Positions 35,957-47,462 of a DNA stretch of 64,000 nt are shown in pieces. The position numbers and the translations under genes are program-made. Position 1 is the stretch's first letter. Every line of letters begins with the position of its first letter. The notes under the pieces are model-generated. The model ran no database searches and was not told the DNA's origin. It saw only the letters and a program-made list of their open reading frames with translations. The DNA is from Harmonia axyridis. Lineage: Eukaryota > Arthropoda > Insecta > Coleoptera > Coccinellidae. The stretch is from positions 20,522,001-20,586,000 of the forward strand of contig NC_059503.1 of NCBI RefSeq assembly GCF_914767665.1, given 5' to 3'.

Positions 35957-36900
35957 ATGGATAAAAACGAGTGTCGAATAAGAGGAGAAGAAGAAGAAGA
36001 AGATACATCGACAATAATGGTTAAAAGGTAGTATGCTGACTTTAAACGTGGTGGAAGAACCACTGACGATTTTGAATGCTCTGATCCCCAGAACTCGGTT
36101 TCTTCAGAAAACACCAAAAAAATCCACAAAATGGTTTTGAGCGATCGTAAATTGAAGTTGTGTGAGGTAGTGGAGGAGTTGAAGATTTCAGAAGGTGTCG
36201 TTAACTATTTTGCGTAAACATTTTTCCTTTAGAAAGCTTTACTCGGAAAAGGTGCTTGTTTGCAGCTTTTTATGCAGAATACACAGGATTGTTGTGTTCA
36301 TATGTGACAGTTGATGAAAGATTAATTCATCACTATACTCCTTATTAGAAAAAAAGGTCAGATAAGTGAAAAGCAGTCTGAGAAACCCGTCCACAGAGAC
36401 CAAAATCTCAAACATCAGCTGACAAGGTTATGGCATCCGTATTTTTAGACGTGCATGGTATCTTTTTCATTGACTATATTGGTATTTACCAATATAGTCA
36501 ATGAAAAAGATACCGTGCATCAACAGCGAATATCACATAATGTTATTGGTTCGATTGACTGCAGAAATTAAGAGATAAATTCAAATTCAAACAATACATT
36601 CTCTTCCACCAAGACAATACTCATTGTCAAATATCAATGAAAACTATGGTCAAATTGAAAGAATTGAGCTTTCAACTCAAATTATCATCCAGAACTGGTC
36701 TCAGTGATCACTGGTTTGTTGCAGACCTCAGAAGAATGCTCCATTAAAAAAATTGGCTCTAATGAAGAAGTAATTGCCGAGGTTAATGCCTATTTCAAAA
36801 TCAAAAATGAATCTTCTCATAGAAAAGTTAGGGGAGCTTGGGAGCACATATATCACTTTTGAAAGTGCTTATGTTGCCGAATGCATTCAACTTTTCAAGA
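35957..36900 (+). pseudogene. Mariner transposase relic (SETMAR-like group), near full length
   Basis: The reading starts ATGGATAAAAACGAGTG (MDKNECR), typical of this mariner group. It continues YADFKRGGRTTDDFE, ENTKKIHKMVLSDRKLKL, EVVEELKISEGVV, VTVDERLIHHYTPY (the usual DET triplet reads DER, retaining the Asp), TSADKVMASVFLDVHG, FFIDYIG, INSEYHIM, the region of the second Asp and ends near AECIQLF. Part of the N-terminal HTH is deleted. At least eight stops or frameshifts break it, and a palindromic inverted duplication (36452-36519) replaces a few codons after FIDYIG. It is old and dead. The MITE at 36959 lies 58 bp downstream. Confidence 0.8.
36452..36519. repeat. Palindrome of 33-bp arms inside former mariner coding sequence
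   Basis: 36452-36484 and 36487-36519 are inverted copies with one mismatch, joined by two bases. The left arm is ordinary mariner coding (HGIFFIDYIG). The right arm replaces the codons that normally follow, before INSEYH resumes. The inverted copy was therefore added to, or overwrote, an existing gene rather than being a transposon end. Confidence 0.9.
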
Positions 36901-36958
36901 AAAAAATATGTTTTTACTCTTTTAATTCAGGGCTTATTGAAAAGAGGTAAAAGTTTTA

Positions 36959-37545
36959 CAGGGTGGGCAAATTTCGATGTTTTAGCACTACAACTTTTAA
37001 ACCAGAGGAGATAAACAAAATCTTATACCCCATTCTCGGTCTCTTTTTCTGAGAAACTAACAAGGGTAATAGTCATTTTTGGCCACCTTCTTTTTTTTTC
37101 GAGTCAAAACCGAAAATTGGAGAAATGGCGATATCGAAAAACATTTATGTTATATATTTTTGAAATCAGGAAAAATTAAGCTTTAAAAAAATGAAACAGA
37201 AATCTAGTGTTTCCATTTGAAAAAACACAACTTTGGGTCATAGCTTCGTAATTAAAAACCCTTTTGAAAAAACGAGCACGCCACTGGATTCTACGTTGAA
37301 AAGTGCCTGTAAAATGTTTTAATTTCAGAGCTCTATCATCAGTATTAACGAAGATATAAATGTTTTTCGATATCGCCATTTTTCCAATTTTCGGTTATAA
37401 CTCGAAAATAAAAGAAGGTGGCCAAAAATGAATACTACCCTTGTTAGTTTCTCATAAAACGAGACCGAGAAGGGGGTATCAGATTTTGTCTATCTCCTCT
37501 GGTTTAAAAGTTGTAGTGCTAAAACATCGAAATTTGCCCACCCTG
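36959..37545. mobile_element. Foldback MITE, 587 bp, ~190-bp terminal inverted repeats, TA target site
   Basis: The ends are CAGGGTGGGCAAATTTCGAT and its complement ATCGAAATTTGCCCACCCTG, with TA on both sides (36957-36958 and 37546-37547). The inverted repeats extend inward about 190 bp through TTTAGCACTACAACTTTTAAA, GGTGGCCAAAAATGA-type and GGCGATATCGAAAAACATTTA blocks with high identity. The unpaired centre is about 200 bp (roughly 37150-37350). No ORF with a domain is present; the ORF at 37176-37379 is incidental. Confidence 0.9.
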
Positions 37546-37547
37546 TA

Positions 37548-38490
37548 CATTCTAAGAGGGCAATGTAATAACAAACAGTAAAGTGAGTGAATGTGCACCT
37601 CTGTAAGTTACACATAAATATCGCCATCGACACCATTCTAAGTGAAGAGAAATCTGCTAATACTATTATTGTCAATGATGAAAAAACAGATATAACGTCA
37701 CTGATTGATCGGTAGCATACCACATAGATTCAGATGTGGAATTGACAGAGAAAATGACAGGTTAAATTCAGCTTCTGTTTCAATATCAACATACGAACAT
37801 AATTATAATTAACGGTCCATATGTATATGAAATGCTGATAAAACCAAATAATTATTTTAATGAGAAGCATTCTAAATCAAACATGCAAATTAAAATACTT
37901 CCGTTTATGCAAAACCCAGAAACTTCAATCAATTCCACAAGCTCTCGAGTTAACTTTGTAACCCAGAATAGAAGATTGAAATTCACATTCACTCCTTATT
38001 CAAAGTTTCCAAGCTGAATGGAACGGGATAATACATCAAGTCTAGAAAAATACGATCCCTTTTTGAGTCCAACCTGTGACTGGGTAACGGAAAAGATATA
38101 TCGTACGGAACCTCATGGAGCCATGTCCAGGTCTTTCCTGTAATAATTTCAGGAACCGCATCGAATTTCATGAGGTTTTGGGAACTGGGCCTCGCTTCTC
38201 TGGATTATCGGTCCTTCGAACGTTGTATGACATTCTGGATGGATATATACTGGAAGTTGAAGCTTAAATTCCGAACTCTGGACGGTTTCTAAAGGAATAA
38301 GTCGAAGGTTGTGTATACTCAGAGTTTCTTCTGAAGATGGGCTATGTTCCGCTTGTTTGTAAAATGAGATGATTATATCAGTTACGAACGATGTTCTTTT
38401 GAGTTTCATGAAAGACTTTTCTGAACATAACTTCAAACAGAATTAATTATCAAGACCCTGCGCATTCGCCAATTTGTTGCTTCAAGTATA
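37548..38490. other. Unassigned stretch with two open minus-strand ORFs
   Basis: Minus-strand ORFs at 38149-38436 (95 codons) and 37989-38171 (60 codons) are in different frames and overlap. Their composition is less AT-biased than random, but I recognise no domain. They could be a decayed gene or exon; I do not call a gene. Confidence 0.3.
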
Positions 38491-39430
38491 TTAGGTGTAC
38501 AATTTTGAATCCGGCGTTTTTCAATAGATGGTTGTAGCGGTGAGTGGTAGTCGATATGAATTGATCGACGAAGTTATACAATAAGCTTAGGTATTTGTAT
38601 TTGGCTTACGAGCCGAATTCTCGTCATTTGTGGAAGGCTCTAATTTTCTACTTCAACATGAAGAAATCGGTGGCTGCGATTCAACGAACGCTCGCAAAAA
38701 CCTATAGTGAGGCCGCTATTAGTGAAAGAAGGTTTTCGAAGATGCAGAATTTGAGGCATTAATTGATCAAGACTCGTGTCAAACGCAAGAAGAATTGGCA
38801 GGATCATTCGGAGTGATGCAACAAGCAATTTGAAAATGCCTGGCAGTCATGAAAATGATTCAGAAACAAGGAAATTGGGTGCCGTACGAGTTGAAGCCGA
38901 GAGATGTTGAACGCCGTTTGTTTGCTTGTGAACAGCTGTTTGCAAGGCAAAGACGGAAGGGATTTCTGTATCGCATTGTGACTGGAGATGAAAAAATCAA
39001 TGCGTTTTAGCCGACCATTGAAAAACAAACGGTCGCAATACAACGAGAGATATGATAAAGTGATTTTAAAGCATGACAATGCTCGACCCTATGTTGCGAA
39101 AGTGATCAAGACATACCTGAAAACGTTGGAATGGAAAGTCCTACTCCACTCGTCATATTTATCCTTCATAATATCACTTATTTCAATCAATGGCACACGG
39201 TCTGGTTGACAAGCACTTCCTGTCTTATAAAGAAGTAAAAAATTGGATAGATTCGTAGATCGCTTCAAAAGATGAGCAGTTTTTTCAACGCGGGATCCAT
39301 ACGCTGCTCGAAAGATGGGAAAAAGCGTGGCCAGCGATGGACAATACTTCGAATTATAAATGTATAATCAGTTTTTCACGATAAAGCCTCGAATTTCGGA
39401 AAGAACGGCGAAAGCAAAGTTGTATGCCTA
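38491..39430 (+). mobile_element. Mariner family B, internally deleted copy with both ends
   Basis: The terminal inverted repeats TTAGGTGTACAATTTTGAAT (left) and the inverted ATAGGCATACAACTTTGCTT (right) are flanked by TA (38489-38490 and 39431-39432). The transposase starts near 38638 (ALIFYFNMKKSVAAIQRTL), then is joined by deletion to VFEDAEFEALID and QDSCQTQEELA. It continues through MIQKQGNWVPYELKPRDVE and RIVTGDEK (first catalytic Asp). A second deletion joins this to KNKRSQYNERYDKVILKHDN (second Asp, in HDNARPYVAK), then FLSYKEVKNWIDS and SVASDGQYFEL. Stops and frameshifts are scattered. Both deletions remove DNA-binding or catalytic parts, so it is non-autonomous. Confidence 0.85.
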
Positions 39431-39432
39431 TA

Positions 39433-41742
39433 TGTATATCGACTAGTCCGATATTTAGATAACTCCGTATGGGATTTGAGAAAGGATCATAAGTATTTCC
39501 TTTAGTTTTTTGGGATATGCTAGGCATTCCTCACTCAAAAAAGGGAAATTCCCATGATCTCAATATTTTCACGAGTCCGATTCCATTGAAATCCATGAGT
39601 ATGTAGGTTAACTCATAAATGATTCTGGGAAGTGTATAACAAGGCGGAAAATAGCGAATTGTATAGGGTTGATTTAAAGATGAGGAAACATAGTATAGTG
39701 CCAAACCCATCGGTAGAGGTGTTTTTAGTATTTATTAACTATAGGTAACATTAATATTGATAACAATTAAGGTATCAAACACCCTTAAAACTGAAACAGT
39801 CCGTGTATTTCGTAGAAGTTACTTTTACAAGTGGAAGGTTCTTCATTAGTAGTCTCATCATCAGATAAGACAATATTTATAAGAAAGTTTTAGGTGACAT
39901 TATTATTATTAGAAATGTAAGGGTTGAATAATTTCCCGTATTGTCCCAATCTCAAATATAAACCTTCTTGACGTATTAATTGAAAGTTGTTAATAAGCAT
40001 CGATTGGGGTGAAATTCCTTCCAGAAATCTTATTGGAACTCCTGATAACGAAGCGAAACTCGGAAATTTCTGCCCTTCTATTCGAAAACCAATTAAGTCA
40101 CAAGACCAACTGAAAGTGGATACAAATTAGAATTTTATCCATTTCAATTAGCTAGAAAGCGTTAATAATTTTTTCTTCGAATCAGTTATATAGCTCGAGA
40201 TGATTCTATTTGCATATATTTTGATATCTCAGCGAAGCGATTCAGTCTGGCTGCAGCAATCTTCTTGGGTGCCATTTCTATCATTATTCAGTTCAGTCTC
40301 TTCTCCATTTCTTTGAGATGTAATCCCATACTGAGGACGGTAAATAACAAATGATGTCTAACAGAGATATCAACCCCTTTTTCCGTTGGATTTTCAGTTA
40401 GATGAAGTGGAAATTCTGGATTCATGGCAGTATAAATGCAAGAAACATTCGAACCAAATTTCAATCCAAACACTGAATTTTTATGAGCATTTAGCAGAAA
40501 TGTTCATAACATTCCCTTCTTAAGAAAACATTAAAACATAGATCTTCTTGAAATACAGAGTTCTCGTAGCAAGTCGGACGATATGGAAATAATTCACTTT
40601 CTAATGACAAAACGGCGACTAGTGTCGAGGAGCTGTTAAAACCGCAAAACGAATTTAAAAAGAGGAAATAGATATCATTTTTCAATATATTCGAACGTAT
40701 TATGACTATATTTCTAAAAATATGTCTTATTTCGTTATTTTATCAACATGTAATGTTCATCTGACTTTATGTAATGCGCCTCTGAGTGAATCTACTATGT
40801 CAGCAATCCCGCACAGCTCTATTTTCCTGATAAGTTTTTGGTCTTGGGCTGATCAATGGCAACTAAGAATTATCTCTAGAGTCTAGATGGTTGGATTGTT
40901 TCAACGTAGTTCTGACGTGAGTTGATAGTGCTGCTTCCAAATATTCCTGAATTTGCAATCTTTTCAAGATTGAGCATTGACAAAAAATTTTAGATTGAAA
41001 TTCAATATTGCATTGAATTTTTGATGAGAAACAGTAAGGGCTCATTGTTTTATATTCTAGCCTGAAATAGTGTATGTCACAGTCTTTCAATTGGTCATAT
41101 ATTTCATGAAGAAAAATCTTCTTTCCCTCTACCGAAATATAACTTAACTACCTAGACCTTTATGATCAAATAGAAATATTGTGTATTTTTTCAATAACTG
41201 GCAATGAACAACAATTCAATTCAATTTTGTTCATCTAATATTTTCTTCATAAATATATTGAATATAAAGAAGCAGCATTACACTGTCTAAGCAAGCATGA
41301 TTGAATACTGACATGTCCTGCCTTAATTACAAATAAATTATCGATTCTCCTAAATTCAATTGAAATACTCAATTCCACGAAAACGGAAAAAAACAGAACA
41401 ACTCAAAGAAAAAAAAAACTTTATATCCGGAAAACCTTTTTTTAGATCATCAGAATATTCTACTTTGCATTATAATACGGTATTATGAATTGCAGAATTG
41501 ATAACTAATGTATAATCAGAAACTGAAGTATTTTTTCATTTGCTGCAATATTATGTTCCCCATAGTTGAGAATGAAGTAGAAACATAAAAAAAGATCATA
41601 ATAATTTATGAAACTATAAAGTACGCCTCCGGCCAGATGAAAAAATCGCATCTGTGATATAAAAAAAATCATAATAGAGTCGTTAATAAAATCGTTAATT
41701 TTTGACGTTATCAGAAAGAAATTCATTTGAGATCTTCATTTA
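39433..41742. other. AT-rich stretch without recognised gene
   Basis: No motif-bearing ORF, RNA gene or repeat is recognised. Minus-strand ORFs of 61-75 codons at 40288-41090 and 41505-41726 show no domain and no splice context I can support. Confidence 0.4.
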
Positions 41743-42009
41743 TTATCCCGGTAGAACTAAACTTATGCGCACATTCAATCCAGGAATCCATGTAAATGGC
41801 CCACTCAGCAAAATGTTTTGAAATCCGTCTCGCATATATCTTAATCGATATAAATCCACCTCACACTGAACCGTGAAACATTCCACTGCTTCTTGATGTG
41901 TGTCAAAACCGAGATAGAGTGTTGAGATATCTGGGGCTATGACTGCGAGAGATGCAAGTTGTCGCGAGAGCCATAAATTTTGCTCTTGGGTGCAGGTTTG
42001 GAGCGTCAA
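41743..42009 (-). CDS. Unrecognised 88-codon ORF, possible exon or decayed gene
   Basis: The reading is open for 88 codons in a local stretch of normal base composition, with a mixed residue content (W, C, D, E present) unlike the F/I/K/N-rich chance ORFs nearby. It holds no signal peptide, membrane segment or motif that I recognise. The first codon in the reading is only the nearest start. No matching exon is visible on either side, although the stretch could be an internal exon. Coding status is uncertain. Confidence 0.2.
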   Translation of the reverse strand: MTLQTCTQEQNLWLSRQLASLAVIAPDISTLYLGFDTHQEAVECFTVQCEVDLYRLRYMRDGFQNILLSGPFTWIPGLNVRISLVLPG

Positions 42010-42640
42010 GGTCAGATTGTAATGGAAATTCGGTTATGGGACCATTTTGTTGGTATATTATTCACCTAGATATCGCCAGAACGGGCAATTAAGTCATTTC
42101 ATGGTTGGCGGTTTCAATTTAGGCGTCAAGTTGGAAGAAAAATTGCGGCAGTCTGCTGCATAATGGATTATGTAAAACCTGAAGACAGTATTAATTTTTG
42201 TTAAGGATTACCTCAATGATGAATTAAGTTTTTGGTCTTGCAACTATTTATAAATGATATAATATCAAAAATAATTTCATTAAACCACAATTGATTGAAA
42301 TTTCAGGCAGTTTATACTTATAAGGTAATTCGTCTTACCGGTTCGTTGTTCGATTAAAGGTTTATGTAGAACATCATCTGGACTGTGAATTGGTCATTTC
42401 AACTGGTACTCATATGAAGTTAGTATTTTCAAATAGAATACCCTGGATAGTATTGCAATTGCTTTACCATTAGAGAGGTTTGTTTTCCAGAAATTATATA
42501 AATTGCTCCACATGAGTTAGGGATATTGACTTAAATTGCAAAAAACAATAGTTTAAATGAGATTTTTGTTAGGAAAATTCATATTGATATCATTTTAAGT
42601 TGCAGGAAATAAAATTAATTTTAGCCTGTAGGTCTGCAGC
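42010..42640. other. Stretch without recognised gene
   Basis: No identifiable feature is seen. Confidence 0.35.
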
Positions 42641-42645
42641 GTATA

Positions 42646-43110
42646 CAGGGTGGTTAAGAAAAATCGAGTAAAATAATGAAATTTCATTCTCAGAGAAATC
42701 AAGCATTTCAAGACTATCAATACAATGTATGACCTCCACGGGCATTAATAACAGCTTGACATCTTCTTTGCATACTACACACCAGGTTGTTGAACATTTC
42801 TTGAGGAATTCGGTTCCATAAACGGGGCAGAAGCTCTCTCATATCATTTCAGGATTTTGGGGTAGGTTCATGATTATCTAATCTTCTTTGGAGCATATTC
42901 AATGCATGTTCCCGACCCATACCATAACACTACCCCCTCGGGATGGATGGACTTCTTGGACATAGCGACGATTACGGGGTATGCGTGTCCATACCCTTAT
43001 TCTTCGAGAATCTGAAAATCGTCCATATCTGGATCCATCAGTTTTAAATGATTTTTCAGAGATTTTCTAGAAGATTACATACTTTTCAAAACGATTGAAT
43101 ACGATATCCC
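42646..43110 (-). pseudogene. Tc1-like transposase relic, internally deleted
   Basis: On the minus strand, RVWTRIPRNRRYV and GGSVMVWVGN, the region between the first and second catalytic residues of Tc1 transposases, are at about 42940-43020. After a gap with stops comes the C-terminus, LWNRIPQEMFNNLVCSM, QRRCQAVINARGGHTLY, ending near 42725. The second catalytic Asp and the final DE region are deleted. The probable 3' terminal repeat starts TACAGGGTGGTTAAG at 42646 (plus strand). The other end was not found. Confidence 0.75.
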
Positions 43111-44098
43111 TAACTCTTGTGGATGTTCATCTTTCAATTGTCTCTGTGTAATACGCATAGTGCAAGTAGTCAAAAACATTTCAGAAATAAAGGAAAATAT
43201 GTATTATTTTATCCCTTCCTCCATGATGTCATAGAGTATCAGTTTGATGGATTCAATCCTCAATTGATGAAAATCCTATCTTGAATAGAATTAAGTGTGC
43301 ATTAAGAGTGCATTACATATAAGCTGGCTCTATCTTCAGGTGATTTTTTTGTTAACTAAGTATGTAATGCTATGTGATATTTGTATTTATTGATTGAAAT
43401 ATCAAGATTTTCCTGATTTAGCATTGATGAAAAACTCCAATAAATGTCGATGTCTACCTAGAATTTTGAAGTATTGTCTCATCTACAACTACGTAAAAGA
43501 AAAGAGATTTCATCTTTTTATCAGATTCGAAATTATGACAAGTGAAAGATGGGAATCATTGAAAAAAGTACTTAAGAGAAACACAGATGAATTTGCCCAA
43601 CCCATCATTCACAGTCGAACAAATCTTATTTTTCGTTGATGTATTTCTTCGCAGAAACCACTTGTACCCTCCAAGGAATTGTCGATAAATCATCAAGATA
43701 CCAATCTGTAGCAGAACATCCTCCACATCACCATTAAAGTTCAAATGAGCCAGAATGATGGTCCTGCTTGGACCCGAATACCCCTCAAGATGAGACAAAA
43801 ACTGTAATTGATACGGTATCACCTTCAGCCATGCCCAATTTATATTATTAACGCCAGAGGCGTGGTTTCATATTGTTTTTTGACAAGCCGTTCGTGTTGG
43901 TGAAAACAAACTTTTCGATGGGAACTTCCGGAAAGTTATGATTGCTGCTTTTCCGGTTCCCTACAGCCTAACATGAAGTAATTTTCCGATATTTGGTAGT
44001 GATTTGAGCAGACTGAAGTTTTCGAGCCTTATAGATGCTGACGGCAGCCCCTTAAATTTATTGAAAATGGAATTTACCCTTTTTTTATTTTTAATATA
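43111..44098. other. Stretch without recognised gene
   Basis: A minus-strand ORF of 88 codons at 43556-43822 has no recognisable domain. Nothing else is identified. Confidence 0.35.
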
Positions 44099-44102
44099 TG
44101 TA

Positions 44103-44979
44103 TGTAGGATCCAGTTATTGTTCCCTGTAAATAATTGCGATGGTCAACCGGATGCTTGGAGACCTATTAGTTTCTTCTTAGTGTAGAGGGCATGACAGTT
44201 TCAATGAATTTACAGGGAACGAATTGTTATTGTACATATAATGTAAAAAGGATGTGTTATTCTTCGAGGTGTCGAAGATATGTCATGGAGTTGTAAATCT
44301 TGAAGAGATTTACTGGAGGTTGTGAAACTTCGAAGACAATACGGTCGTACCAGATGTGTCACATCTGTGTATCAGGTTCGAGTCCTTCGAGAATATTCGA
44401 TTTCCAGGAATCCGCGAAGATCTTTGTGGGCGGTACGGCAAAGCTCTCATTGGACTAGGGGATGGTACTTTCCCTAAGGGTGTGGTCAAGCCGAGAGAAG
44501 GGAGGTCGATATTCGAGACAGGGTGAGTTCCAATCGGCAGAGAGCACAGTTCAAATTGAGCCGAAGACGGGTAAAGTTGAAGTTAAGTCTAAGACGGGAG
44601 ACAGAACAAGTTCGGTCGGTCAACTTAAGACGTACGACGTAAAGACAGTTCGCGGACTAGATTAAGACGAGTCGCGAACAAATCAAAGACGAGACGACCG
44701 AAAACTTGAAGTACGACGGAGACGTGATAAACGAAGACGTTTCGAGTAATTAAACTAGAGTTAAAGACGAAATTCAGTACCGTAGTGAGAAACTTGTAAT
44801 TAAGACGTAATTAGGATCTTCTCAATACTGAGTTTGTACTGTATAAATGTGGCTTTGTAAATAGATGTAAATAATTGAAAAGAGTTTAATTATTACAAAT
44901 CCAACAAAGTCACGGAGAAAAAGACGAAAGGCCTGGTAATCGAATCATACCTCTAGACGATCGATTAACCAAGCCTACA
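44103..44979. mobile_element. Solo LTR, family L, copy 2 (877 bp)
   Basis: It has the same TGTAGG...CCTACA ends as 31310-32150, the same orientation and an overall close match. It is flanked by a 4-bp duplication TGTA (44099-44102 and 44980-44983). It differs mainly by a block of about 35 extra bases near 44580 within the AAGACG-rich part. The 13-bp inverted repeat near the left end is intact (44120-44132 and 44208-44220). No internal retrotransposon sequence is present. Confidence 0.85.
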
Positions 44980-44983
44980 TGTA

Positions 44984-46079
44984 TAAACTTCTGTTATTGG
45001 GAATTTTCACTATCCTCGTTTCGGATACTATTTTTAGTATTTTCTGAAAACATGCTGATTGTTTTTCTATCTTTAAATCCATAAATATGTCAGGACGGCG
45101 GTGGCTCGTCAGGGGATCAAATATCAAACCTAACCTACTATTTGGTTTGCAGGGCACCTCTCAGCACTTATGAACATGACAAATACTCCCAAAAGTGCTA
45201 ACCTCCATTTGTCAAAGTTGTGAATGCTTTGAACTTGAGGGTACAAGGTCACATAATATCAGCCAACACTTCAAGATTCCATCCGAGCTGTGAATGAACC
45301 TTCGAGTCGAAGTAATTTTGTTAATGCTTCCACTTCAGTTCTTTGTGGGGTGAATATGTCCGGAATTGTTGGCATTGAGTTTTCGAAAGGATATGAGACA
45401 ATTGCCAGATATACCGAGCTATGGAATTAAATTTGGAACTAGACACCCACACAATGTGAACCGACTTCTACTGTTCTAGTTGAAGCGCTCAGAAAATGGG
45501 CATAAATATTCCAAAGGCCCATATTGAGCTCAAAACCAATTTTACATCATTTTCATTGGCTTCAATCTGAAAATAACTATAAAATTATATGAAGTCTGGA
45601 TAAAACGTTCTTCTTTCGTTGTTCTCTAGATTTCTGGTATCACGGTAAGATACGCGCTTCAACATGGTTTATAATAATTTGATTATTTTAACAATGAGAA
45701 ATCATTTATGAATATTGAGAGAAATTTGAGAAGAATTCATGGATGGCATTATTCAATTAATTAATTAATTATCGTATCGTATAGTAGACAAATTTAAGTA
45801 GTAACAAGTTCTCTTATATTATATTTCTACTATATGAAGAAAAAACATTGAAGTATACTGAATGACATAAAGAAGGGTAACACCAAGAAGGCGCTAAAAT
45901 TTTTTTATTAAACTTGGAAGAAATATTCAACTAGTTGAAGGTATACACATTTCGGGATTGTTTTCGGTTGCAATTATTTTATTTTTGTGTTCTTCTTTAT
46001 GTTTTGAAGCTACAATGAACCTGGATTGTGATAACATAACATGATTGTATTACGTGAAGGTTCTTTTCCCTTCGGATGA
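44984..46079. other. AT-rich stretch without recognised gene
   Basis: No gene is recognised. A short TTAA array (ATTAATTAATTAATTATCG) lies at about 45756. Confidence 0.4.
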
Positions 46080-46880
46080 ATTTCTCATCATCTTTGTAAT
46101 ACTGTGTATGTCAAAGACGACGAAATTGACAGCCAAAACAGATAATTGAGGATCAAGACCATTATCTTTCGATTAAGGGATCGATTCTTGAGTACAAAAA
46201 CAATAGTCAATCAATGATTTAAAAGAGACGTCCTGTTACCCTTCGTAAGATTTACCGTCGATAAACTACATCTTGTTCTTCTGCTGACGTCTCGTCATAA
46301 CAGCAATTTTTTGGAGTGGTGAATCTTGCGACTAAATTGGGACATGGAATTGCATAGAGTAATCTTCAGTGAAGAATCCCGATTCAGCTTGTGATGGTGA
46401 GACGTAAATGTGGAGAACGTCACATTGTGCAGTTTTCTGCTGAGCGGCATATACTCCTTAATACTTACAGTGGTACTATTGTTCAAGAAAGCAAGTCTCA
46501 GTTAGTACTCATCCTATGTAATATCCTATGCCAATCGAAATCTTAATGAAGTGGTAAAAGTAAAAGTCGGAAAACCCAGTTTTTCAGCAGAGTAATCCCT
46601 GTTTCCACATTGCCACATCCACATGGAATTTAATTGAGCGCGTCGAAAAGCCTATCGTTTATATCTTGCCGAGGTCACCTAGATCTCCTAACCTCTCACC
46701 TAAGGAACATGTGGAATCATTATAGATCAAAGACTGAAGCAATAAGATAATCCTGCACAAACATTAGATGCTCTCAGGTATGAATTAAAGATTGCCTTAG
46801 AGGCAATACATCTGGAAGAAATCGATCACATGGTGAAATCCATGTCAAAAAGGGTATGGAGATGTAAAGCTATGAAGGTT
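46080..46880 (+). pseudogene. Tc1-like transposase relic
   Basis: The recognisable part includes LNWDMELHRVIFSEESRFSL, the first catalytic region of Tc1 (FSDE in active copies, here FSEE with the Asp changed), then ENVTL. Further on, SPDL (with the following NPIE lost) and LDALRYELKIALEAIHLEEI, DHMVKSMSKRVWRCKAMK match the Tc1 C-terminus (the DE region and the helix before GGHT). Many stops and frameshifts and no identified ends make it an old relic. It runs into the inverted-repeat complex at 46925. Confidence 0.7.
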
Positions 46881-46924
46881 TTGCAACACATCATTAATGC
46901 CTTTTTTAATCGAATACTGCCTTT

Positions 46925-47462
46925 GACCCCGCACGTTTAGTATGGGAAATGGCTTTCCATGAATTTGGCTGAATTTTTGATATGTTGTAGTTCTTGATAA
47001 ACTGATCAGAAGTGTCCCTAGCCACAAAACTCAAAAATCCATGAAAATGTCTGCAGTTTTGATACAATATAGTACTATCCGGGTAGAATATAGAAGTCCA
47101 ATTGTTGGAAGCGAACTATGAATGGAACTTCCGATATTAACCCACGAATTCTTGAAAATACTATTTTTTTTAAATGAACTTTTTGAACTTCACACATACG
47201 GGCTGAATTCTTGAAAATACAATTTTTTTTATGAACTTTTTGAACTTCACACATACGAATGAATACTATCTAATAATATGGTCGTTGGCAAAATAAATGA
47301 GTAGATCAATCAAAAACAATTCAATAATGACAGTAACATTCATATTATTAGATAGTATTCATTCGTATGTGTGAAGTTCAAAAAGTTCATAAAAAAAATT
47401 GTATTTTCAAGAATTCAGCCAAATTCACGGAAAGCCATTTCCCATACTAAACGTGCGGGGTC
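46925..47462. repeat. Inverted-repeat complex with a perfect 80-bp core
   Basis: 47201-47280 and 47341-47420 are perfect inverted copies (80 bp) with a 60-bp spacer. Outside this, 46925-46975 pairs with 47413-47462 with one or two mismatches (GACCCCGCACGTTTAGTATG and on). The right arm is continuous over both parts. The left arm is interrupted by about 225 bp, which includes an extra direct copy (47145-47200) of the AATTCTTGAAAATAC...CACACATACG part. It looks like a foldback element with ~125-bp arms whose left arm was later broken by insertion or duplication. The short ORFs on both strands (46845-47027 and 47399-47635) share residues only because of the inverted repeat. Confidence 0.9.
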
